DNA of 39,090 bases. Origin: CAKUIA01 sp044433115 (lineage in GTDB: Bacteria > Verrucomicrobiota > Verrucomicrobiia > Opitutales > Intestinicryptomonadaceae). Below the pieces are notes generated by a model. It worked only from the letters and a program-made list of their open reading frames with translations. It was not told the DNA's origin and searched no databases. A program made the position numbers and the translations under genes. Location: NCBI GenBank assembly GCA_044433115.1, contig JAWXTY010000022.1:1-39090 (forward strand), written 5' to 3'. Of this stretch, positions 33,146 through 39,090 are shown one piece after another. Numbering within the stretch: the stretch's first letter is position 1; each line of letters starts with the position of its first letter.

Positions 33146-34213
33146 TTACACCCAATCAGAGCTATATCTCCACCTTGCAGATTTTGCTATGTCTCTTGGA
33201 AAGAATGGACCCCTATAGATTAGGGAAGTGTAAATTTGTACTAAATGAGCTCCAGCGTCGAGCATTTTGCCTGCGTCGTCTGTACTCATTATCCCGCCTA
33301 TGCCTATTAAAGGCAACTTGTTTTCAGTACGTTTTGCAATGTAATTTACAACTTCGAGGGATTTTTCAAATAGCAATTTGCCACTTAGCCCACCCTTAGT
33401 TTCCATATACGCACAATGCTCTGGGCGAGTGATAGTTGTGTTAGTCGCTTCTATGCCATCTAAGCCTAAGTCTAAAACAGTCTCTAAAATTTCGTCGATT
33501 TCAGTAAACTCTAAATCTGGAGCGATTTTTAAAAGTATAGGCACTTTTGGCTTAGCGAACTTTTCTGCCCTTGCCTTATTTGCGTCTTGAATTTGCTTTA
33601 GGAGGTCGTATAAATATTCTTTGCCTTGAAGTTTACGCAACTCAGGAGTGTTTGGACTACTGATATTTATACAAAAATAACTAGCGAAATCACCCAATAC
33701 ATTAAGGCTATGTATGTAATCTTCGGCAGCTTCTTCAAGAGGCGTGATTTTTGATTTACCTATATTTATACCCAATGGTATCTTTTTTGCCAAGTGAGCT
33801 TTGCTCTTTAAAAGTCTTGCAGCAATTGCTTCTGCCCCATCGTTAGGGAAGCCAAAAGAGTTTACTACAGCTTCTTCTTGAGGGTATCTAAAGACTCTAG
33901 GCTTTGGGTTACCTGCTTGCTTATGCTTTGTTATCGTGCCTATTTCAGTATGTCCAAAACCCAAGGCAGCCGCAGCACGCCAAGAAGTAGCTTCTTTATC
34001 AAAACCAGCAGCTAAGCCAACGCAATTTTGAAATTCCACGCCAAATAAGTTAATAGGCTTTTGATACTTATAGAAATTCATTTTTTCCATAATAATTCTC
34101 AAAAGAGACATCTTTGACAATATAGACATTCCCTTATTAGCAAAATCGTGAGCATTCTCAGGATCTTGCTTAAAAAACAAAGGTCTTATAATTTTTTCGT
34201 AACAAGCATTCAT
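33146..34213 (-). CDS. pyrD: Dihydroorotate dehydrogenase (quinone), class 2
   Basis: A 355-residue FMN enzyme at the inner membrane, oxidising dihydroorotate to orotate with quinone as acceptor. The N-terminal RPLFFKQDPENAHDFA helix pair, which binds the membrane, marks class 2. Core motifs are VGLAAGFDKEA, IGTITKHKQAGNPKPR, VNSFGFPNDG and INISSPNTPELRKLQG with the catalytic Ser region (185/186). GIGGIMSTDDA and QIYTSLIYRGP close the FMN site. The ATG at 34213 puts the family start two residues into the protein; a TTG at 34255 would add 14 residues not seen in the family. It lies 51 bp upstream of efp on the same strand. Confidence 0.96.
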   Translation of the reverse strand: MNACYEKIIRPLFFKQDPENAHDFANKGMSILSKMSLLRIIMEKMNFYKYQKPINLFGVEFQNCVGLAAGFDKEATSWRAAAALGFGHTEIGTITKHKQAGNPKPRVFRYPQEEAVVNSFGFPNDGAEAIAARLLKSKAHLAKKIPLGINIGKSKITPLEEAAEDYIHSLNVLGDFASYFCINISSPNTPELRKLQGKEYLYDLLKQIQDANKARAEKFAKPKVPILLKIAPDLEFTEIDEILETVLDLGLDGIEATNTTITRPEHCAYMETKGGLSGKLLFEKSLEVVNYIAKRTENKLPLIGIGGIMSTDDAGKMLDAGAHLVQIYTSLIYRGPFFPRDIAKSARWRYSSDWV

Positions 34214-34274
34214 TATATTATTAATTACTTTGTAATTATTGATAAAAATTTTCAAATGTCAAATGTCAAATGTC

Positions 34275-34595
34275 ATTTCCCTTTGCACATTCAAGTGCAA
34301 AGCCTAAAATCTAAAATAAGAACTAATTAGTTCGAAAGAGATACTTCTCTTTCGATGTGAAGGGAACACGAAAGTTTTGCAAAGCAAAAGCAAATGAGCG
34401 AGTCCATTTTTATTATCTTTAATTTTTTCAAAATTAATTTAATTCAACAAAAGGGCAGCTGGGCAAGCAACCAAGACCCTAAGGAAACACTCTAATCAAC
34501 AAATGCCAGCGACCCAAACTATGGCTCAAAGCACTGCTTTGTTCGGGGGTGTCGGGGGCTGAACAAGCCACTGAAAAAGCCGTCCACTGTCCAGT
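34275..34595. repeat. Modular dispersed repeat, copy 2
   Basis: Fills the gap between the rnhB stop and pyrD start. In order: hairpin CTTTGCACATTCAAGTGCAAAG, readable as arms CTTTGCAC and GTGCAAAG (34281-34302); hairpin CGAAAGAGATACTTCTCTTTC split as GAAAGAGA/TCTCTTTC (about 34343); ACGAAAGTTTTGCAAAGC; and from about 34513 CAAACTATGGCTCAAAGC with hairpin CAAAGCACTGCTTTG. All have counterparts at 17185-17640. The end includes GTCGCTGG and CTGGACAGTGG in reverse complement, which tie it to the array at 1-486. No gene is seen in it. Confidence 0.8.
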
Positions 34596-34596
34596 A

Positions 34597-35340
34597 CTAA
34601 AACAATTCGGCTTGGGTTTCGGCTTTTTCTTCTTTATGTCTGAGCATAGTTTCGACGAAGCTTTTGCGATGAATGGGGCTAAGCCCGAGTTCGCTGAGGC
34701 GTTCGCAGTGTAGGGCAGTGGCATAGCCTTTGTGTTGTTCGATGGCGTAGTGCTTGTATGTTTTGGCGAGATCTATCATAAGTTTATCTCTATTGACTTT
34801 AGCTACTACAGAGGCGGCTGCTATTGCAAAGCTTTTGCTATCGCCTTTTATTATGGAAAAGTGCTTGTATTTAAAGTTTTTAAGGGGCTTGCCATCTACA
34901 AAAATTTCAGATTGGGCTAAGTTTGGAGTAGAACTTTCGAAGAGTTCTAGCCTATTTTGCATTAGGGCATAATTTAGCTCATTTCTGTTGTTTAGTTGAT
35001 CTAAGGCTCTTTTCATTGCGAGCTTAGTTGCTTCTAAAATATTGATTTTTTCAATTTCTTCTACACTAGCAAAAGCCCACTCGAAGTCTACTATGCCCTT
35101 TTTCTTTAGCTCTATTAGCTCAAAATATATAGTGTCTCTTTGCTCAGACTTTAGTTGCTTAGAGTCATTTAGCTGGGCTAGGATTTTGAAGTCGTCTAGC
35201 CTATCATAAAATTTCTCATCTGCTAAAAAAGCTGCAGCACAAACAGGACCTGCTAATGCACCTCTGCCAGCTTCGTCGACTCCAGTGAAATAAGTTCTAA
35301 GTCTCAAGTGTTCAATGTCGAAGGAGGCAAGTTTGTTCAT
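34597..35340 (-). CDS. rnhB: Ribonuclease HII
   Basis: A 247-residue endonuclease that removes single ribonucleotides and RNA primers from DNA. The family motif YFTGVDEAGRGALAGPV holds catalytic Asp22 and Glu23; the third acid is in the EIFVDGKPL segment and the fourth in VAKVNRDKLM. YAIEQHKGYAT and HRKSFVETML are typical C-terminal pieces. A short Glu/Lys-rich tail ends the protein. It follows rnhC by 35 bp on the same strand. The stop lies against the modular repeat, and the ATG is the family start. Confidence 0.96.
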   Translation of the reverse strand: MNKLASFDIEHLRLRTYFTGVDEAGRGALAGPVCAAAFLADEKFYDRLDDFKILAQLNDSKQLKSEQRDTIYFELIELKKKGIVDFEWAFASVEEIEKINILEATKLAMKRALDQLNNRNELNYALMQNRLELFESSTPNLAQSEIFVDGKPLKNFKYKHFSIIKGDSKSFAIAAASVVAKVNRDKLMIDLAKTYKHYAIEQHKGYATALHCERLSELGLSPIHRKSFVETMLRHKEEKAETQAELF

Positions 35341-35375
35341 AGTAATTGGGTGGAGTGGGGGTTAAATAAGGAAAG

Positions 35376-36320
35376 TTAAGAGTTATATAGGGCTTCTTTA
35401 GCAGTTTTAAAGTGCATTTTTGCAAATTTAGGGAGAGCGTCTTTGCCAAATTTCTTTATGATTTCCACAGCTTGCTCTTTGACTTGGGCACTTGCACCCT
35501 TTTTTAGCTTTATAGAGCATTCCTCAGAAAGCTTATTCATTGCATATACATAAGTTGCTCTAGCTATGATTGAGGCAGCAGCTACAACTGGGTCTCGCTC
35601 TGCTTTAGTTTCCATCTTTAGCTCAAAGTCATCTATGTTTAGTTGTTTTTGCACGAGAGCTTGCTTTGTGAATTGGTCAAGCATACCCCACTTTACGTGT
35701 TTTTCAGCTAGAGCACCTTCTACACTCTTTGCGTGCATCCAAGCTAGCATTTTATTTAAATTTCCAAAGCGATTATAGAGCTCATTATACTTAGTCATAT
35801 TCGCATAACTGACCTTTATCGCTACATTTTTTGTCGCCCTAATCTTTTTAGCCATCGCCATCACTGCAGTGTCGCTAGTAACTTTTTTCGACTCTTTTAG
35901 CCCCTCGTCTACCCACTTGCGTACAGCGTCAGTGTCTGCAACGACGCAAGCAGATACCAAAGGTCCAAACAAGTCGCCCTTACCAGACTCGTCGACACCA
36001 GCGTGGCTTTCAAAATATTGGGGGTTTAGAACTTCGTCATATCCAAGGCGAGCCTCTTTAGTTATCTGCCCTTCAAGCACAAAAGTTACAAAGTCCTCAG
36101 TGCCTTTGCCTTGGATAACGAGCTTAGTTGAAGTGTAGTATACGACATTGCAGTCTCTTGATTTATATGCAAAGTCGGCGTAATTTACGTCGTAGGGAGT
36201 CCACAAATTTTTGCTCAACCAAGTGTTTAATAGCACAGATTGCTCCTTTGTGATATTTAGCGTGTATAGAGTTTTTTTCTTTGGCTCTATTAAATCTATA
36301 ACTCTCTTTACTTTTCTCAT
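35376..36320 (-). CDS. rnhC: Ribonuclease HIII
   Basis: A 314-residue type 2 RNase H with the N-terminal TBP-like substrate-binding domain (about 18-88) that separates HIII from HII. The catalytic motif AGVDESGKGDLFGPLV gives Asp110, Glu111 and the DESGKGD signature. Further acids lie in KWGMLDQF and the later AERDPVVAAASIIARA segment. HIII degrades longer RNA/DNA hybrids and often stands in for RNase HI; RNase HI is not in this window. It sits between cysK and rnhB on the same strand, at 23 and 35 bp. Having HII and HIII next to each other is unusual. Confidence 0.96.
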   Translation of the reverse strand: MRKVKRVIDLIEPKKKTLYTLNITKEQSVLLNTWLSKNLWTPYDVNYADFAYKSRDCNVVYYTSTKLVIQGKGTEDFVTFVLEGQITKEARLGYDEVLNPQYFESHAGVDESGKGDLFGPLVSACVVADTDAVRKWVDEGLKESKKVTSDTAVMAMAKKIRATKNVAIKVSYANMTKYNELYNRFGNLNKMLAWMHAKSVEGALAEKHVKWGMLDQFTKQALVQKQLNIDDFELKMETKAERDPVVAAASIIARATYVYAMNKLSEECSIKLKKGASAQVKEQAVEIIKKFGKDALPKFAKMHFKTAKEALYNS

Positions 36321-36343
36321 ATAAATCTTTTTTTGACTTTTCT

Positions 36344-37267
36344 TTATAATATGTCTGTACCTAATCTAGTACTTATATATCTTTCTGCACAAGATGAGGC
36401 AACTGTCAATATCTTTTTGCCTTTCATCTCTTTACGAGAAGCTAATTCGAGGGCAGCTGCAATATTTGCACCACTTGATATACCAACTGGCAAAGCTTCA
36501 ACAAGGGCTGATTTACGAGCTGTTGTAATTGCGTCTTCGCCTTTAATAGTCATAACTTCGTCTATTAAAGATGTATCTAAATTTGCAGGGATAAAGCCAG
36601 CTCCTATACCTTGAATTAAGTGTCCTGAAGCCTTGCCTCCTGAAATTACAGGGCTTTCAAAAGGTTCAATAGCTATAGTCTTTACACTAGAATTATGAGC
36701 CTTTAGCACCTTTGATATACCAGAAAACGTGCCACCTGTACCAACGCCTGCAAGGAATATATCCACATCAGGCAAGTCTGCAAGGATTTCAGGGGCAGTG
36801 TGAAGCTCGTGAGCTTTAGGGTTTGCAGGGTTTTCGAATTGCTTAGCTAAAAAGGCATTAGGCGTAGCTTCAAAAAGCTCTTGGCTCTTTGCTATAGCCC
36901 CACTCATACCCAAACTAGGTTCAGTTAAAACTAGTTTAGCCCCAAGCATTTTCAATAGAGCCTTACGCTCAGCCGACATAGATGAAGGCATAGTAAATAT
37001 CGCATTAATACCCTTGCTTGCACATATATACGCCAATGCAATTCCCATATTGCCAGAAGTAGCCTCAATTAGCGTGCCTCCTTTTGCAAGCGTACCATTT
37101 GCCATTGCGTCGTCTACTATAGATATAGCAGGTCTATCTTTTATGCTAGATAGAGGGTTGAAAAATTCTAGCTTAACATAAACGTCAGCATAAGAATTTT
37201 CGCTAAGTTTTGCCAACTTAACTATAGGAGTTTTACCTATTGTATCTGTAATATTTGATATTAACAT
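36344..37267 (-). CDS. cysK: Cysteine synthase (O-acetylserine sulfhydrylase)
   Basis: A 307-residue PLP enzyme forming cysteine from O-acetylserine and sulfide. The N-terminal ITDTIGKTPIVKL, the PLP lysine Lys43 in NPLSSIKDRPA, the substrate loop EATSGNMGIALAY, the phosphate-binding GVGTGGTFSG, and SSGANIAAAL near the C-terminus are all present. The ATG at 37267 gives the normal family start; a TTG at 37306 would add 13 hydrophobic residues. The active-site pocket fits CysK rather than cystathionine beta-synthase. It opens the apparent cysK-rnhC-rnhB operon and is divergent from the J-domain gene. No serine acetyltransferase is in the window. Confidence 0.96.
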   Translation of the reverse strand: MLISNITDTIGKTPIVKLAKLSENSYADVYVKLEFFNPLSSIKDRPAISIVDDAMANGTLAKGGTLIEATSGNMGIALAYICASKGINAIFTMPSSMSAERKALLKMLGAKLVLTEPSLGMSGAIAKSQELFEATPNAFLAKQFENPANPKAHELHTAPEILADLPDVDIFLAGVGTGGTFSGISKVLKAHNSSVKTIAIEPFESPVISGGKASGHLIQGIGAGFIPANLDTSLIDEVMTIKGEDAITTARKSALVEALPVGISSGANIAAALELASRKEMKGKKILTVASSCAERYISTRLGTDIL

Positions 37268-37373
37268 AATAATAACTAAGATTAGATTATTTTTAAAAAT
37301 AAGCAATAGTTAATTTGTAGGATAGCCCTTTATTCTTGACTTTAATTTAGCAAAACTCAAAGTTTAAAACTAT

Positions 37374-37757
37374 ATGAGACTTATTTTTTGGGGAGCAGTT
37401 TTTGGCTTTATTATATTTAGATACGCTGGGGCTTTTTTAGGGGGCTTCATTGGCTATATTTTGTCGATGGGCTTAGAGGCAAAAAAGCGAGAGCAAAAGA
37501 AGTTTAATTATAGATACAAAGAGCCTGCTCAGGCGAATACAAAGGATACTCTATCTGAAGCCTACGAAACTTTAGAGCTACCCCAAAACTCATCTTTAGA
37601 GGAAGTACGCCGAGCCTACAGGCAAAAGTGCAAGGCTCTACACCCAGATACCCTAAGCTCTAAAAAACTAAACGACATAGCTATTAAAGCCCTCGAAAAA
37701 GAGTTACGCAAAGTTGTAGACGCTTATGAACTCATATTGAAAGCTAAAACTTTTTAA
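37374..37757 (+). CDS. Membrane-anchored J-domain protein
   Basis: A 127-residue protein with an N-terminal membrane segment (about 3-32, Gly/Phe/Ile-rich), a basic linker (37-50) and a C-terminal J domain (about 58-127) with AYETLELPQNSSLEEVRRAY and the HPD triad at 90-92. J domains stimulate DnaK ATPase activity. The arrangement resembles DjlA, but the middle TerB domain is missing, so it is a short form. Its 3' end overlaps the convergent glycosyltransferase gene by 14 bp. The partner DnaK is not in the window. Confidence 0.9.
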   Translation: MRLIFWGAVFGFIIFRYAGAFLGGFIGYILSMGLEAKKREQKKFNYRYKEPAQANTKDTLSEAYETLELPQNSSLEEVRRAYRQKCKALHPDTLSSKKLNDIAIKALEKELRKVVDAYELILKAKTF

Positions 37758-38475
37758 GCTCTTTTTTCAGTTTTCTTGTTTTAAGAATTTCTCTAAAACA
37801 CTCTAGCGAAAATCCTATTAGCCTTATTTTGCTTGCAGGCGAGTCTGTCCATTTTACTGGCAGTTGATGTATTTTATACCCAAGCCACTCGCCAAAAATT
37901 AGTATCTGCGAGGCAAAGAAAAGCCCATCGCTCATTAAATTTGTACTTATCAATTTTTGAGCAACTTCTCTTTTTAGAAATTTAAAACCACATTGCCCAT
38001 CTTTAAATTTTGTACCCAAAATAAGGCGAGCAAAAAAATTGTAGCTTCGAGACAAAAATTCCCTCTTTGCAGTTCTTGCAATAACTTGAGATTTCGCATC
38101 TAGCCTATTCGCACAAACAATGTCATTGCCATCTTCAAGGGCTTGCAAAACTTCCTTTAAGTGCGATAAATCTGTAGCTAAGTCTAAGTCCATATATCCC
38201 ACATAATCAGCAGAGCTTTCCTTCCACACTCTCTTTAAAATACGCCCAACTCCAAGCTTGTCCTCTCTTGTGTACGACAAATTAGGATACGCATTTTCAA
38301 GCTTTTTTGCAATACTTTGGCTCTTGTCAGTAGAGCCATTGTCAGCAATAATTACAGCGAAATCGACATCTTTTGTATATACAAAATTGCAATCCAAAAA
38401 GTGCATAAGCTCACTAATCTTCGCCTCCAGACTTTCCTCTTCATTAAATATTGCTATGCTAATTTCAAATTTCAT
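37744..38475 (-). CDS. Family 2 glycosyltransferase (dolichyl/polyprenyl-phosphate type)
   Basis: A 243-residue GT-A fold enzyme. The start FEISIAIFNEEESLE, the nucleotide-binding ADNGSTDKS (44-52), the metal-binding YMDLDLATD (Asp96, Asp98) and the later KDGQCGFKFLKRE match the DPM1/ALG5-like branch that makes lipid-phosphate sugars. No membrane segment is evident, so it works as a peripheral enzyme or with a membrane partner. The ATG at 38475 is preferred over a TTG four codons upstream. It overlaps the J-domain gene at the 3' end and lies about 80 bp from the truncated M35-like gene. Confidence 0.92.
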   Translation of the reverse strand: MKFEISIAIFNEEESLEAKISELMHFLDCNFVYTKDVDFAVIIADNGSTDKSQSIAKKLENAYPNLSYTREDKLGVGRILKRVWKESSADYVGYMDLDLATDLSHLKEVLQALEDGNDIVCANRLDAKSQVIARTAKREFLSRSYNFFARLILGTKFKDGQCGFKFLKREVAQKLISTNLMSDGLFFASQILIFGEWLGYKIHQLPVKWTDSPASKIRLIGFSLECFREILKTRKLKKELKKF

Positions 38476-38558
38476 TAAATACAACAATACAAGCCCCTAA
38501 GCCAAAAAACAAGCAAATTAAAAAATATTTACAGCAATCAAGCCAACCCCACTTTTAA

Positions 38559-39090
38559 ATTCAAAACACCTCATATCAAGATAAAAACCGAGAATATCAA
38601 GACTCAGTTTTGGCAATGACTAGAGATGATTTGCCCAACGCAATCGCTTTCTATAAGTCCTTTTTTGAGACAGAAAATACCCCAATGGAAGATAAGGGAA
38701 GTATTCTTATACACGAAACAGCCCACCTTGCAGGCTTAAAATCAGATAAGGAAACAAAAACCCTAAACTCAGCCGAAGCCCTAAGAAACTTCCTACTCCT
38801 CTGCCTAGAAAAAGTATCCCCCGACGACCTCTTTCAAACAAAGGACGAAGCCAACTCAGACACACAAAACACACAAAACACAGACAACGCTTCCGACGCA
38901 AACTCCACCCCATATACAATAAAGACCAACCCCGAGTAGAAAAAGGAAATCCCAACGGAGGTCAGTTTAAAAAAGTTGGAAAAACTCAAAACGAAGACTC
39001 TTCTACAAAGGAAGAAACTTCAGGCGACTCTAAGGATAAATCTGACAACGCTGATGACACGAAAGATGACTCTAAAGAAAATTCGCCAGA
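38559..39090 (+). pseudogene. Truncated, frameshifted M35-like peptidase paralogue (runs off window)
   Basis: From 38559 the frame reads NTSYQDKNREYQDSVLAMTR and on through SILIHETAHLAGLKSDKET and NSAEALRNFLLLCLEKV, closely matching residues ~90-180 of the protein at 14568-16499, including HExxH and the downstream Asp. About 90 N-terminal codons are missing; a stop (TAA, 38556) precedes the homology. The frame then ends at TAG 38937. A second frame, open from about 38903 to the window end, continues the same alignment with DQPRVEKGNPNGGQF followed by an acidic Ser/Lys/Asp tract, so a single-base shift lies between about 38870 and 38910. It is a decayed duplicate, unless the shift is a sequencing error and the gene starts at TTG 38610. 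Confidence 0.75.

Noticed and set aside
34479..34724. 81-residue minus-strand frame at the rnhB end
   Set aside because: It overlaps the real rnhB C-terminus in another frame and runs into the modular repeat.

Overview
The window is AT-rich chromosomal DNA of a Gram-negative bacterium. The outer membrane is implied by a secretin (GspD), lipoprotein-type signal peptides and many exported proteins. Several traits together suggest a member of the PVC superphylum (Verrucomicrobiota/Lentisphaerota-like), but this is a low-confidence placement: an archaeal/eukaryote-type ProRS, RNase HII next to RNase HIII, an EF-P with Arg at the modification position, a Tat-exported Gfo/Idh/MocA oxidoreductase next to DoxX, and a GspD/E/F operon. 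Promoters of TTGACA/TATAAT type are visible and Shine-Dalgarno sequences are patchy. There is no prophage, CRISPR array, transposase or rRNA. One run of 100 N (17418-17517) is flanked by an identical 121-bp sequence and is most likely a scaffolding artefact.

Layout. 1-1112: non-coding tandem repeats. 1101-4053: a frameshifted secreted-protein gene, a small exported protein, an SDR oxidoreductase and a Sel1-repeat protein. 4177-9835 (minus): tRNA-Asn, ptsI, malQ, proS and a STAS anti-anti-sigma factor. 10008-12726 (plus): DoxX, Tat-exported Gfo/Idh oxidoreductase and an exported discoidin-like protein. 13092-16499: two large unrecognised or partly recognised genes converging with abutting stop codons; one carries an M35-like (aspzincin) HExxH peptidase domain. 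16500-17701: repeat-dense intergenic region containing the gap. 17702-23731 (minus): a tight gspD-(GspC/PilP-like)-gspE-gspF operon. 23894-31126: hemB, then cysS with two small paralogous exported proteins, a MATE transporter, and an EIIA-CLC pair. 31237-37267 (minus): pyrD, efp, argA and cysK, rnhC, rnhB. 37374-39090: a membrane J-domain protein, a glycosyltransferase, and a truncated, frameshifted second copy of the M35-like gene running off the window end.

Genes that probably work together: GspD/E/F plus the unnamed third gene as the core of a type II secretion or pilus machine (pseudopilins and prepilin peptidase are elsewhere); malQ and ptsI in sugar handling; the DoxX/oxidoreductase/discoidin set as an envelope redox or sugar-modifying unit; efp and argA as an apparent operon; cysK-rnhC-rnhB as another.

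The most unusual material is non-coding. A family of short elements with terminal inverted repeats (about 3194, 11974, 24930, 31137) carries no transposase. A second modular repeat (17185-17691 and 34275-34595) contains a hairpin whose two copies differ by three compensatory base pairs, which suggests selection on structure. The duplicated M35-like peptidase with a GNPNGGQ motif and a long acidic linker is the best candidate for an undescribed protein system.
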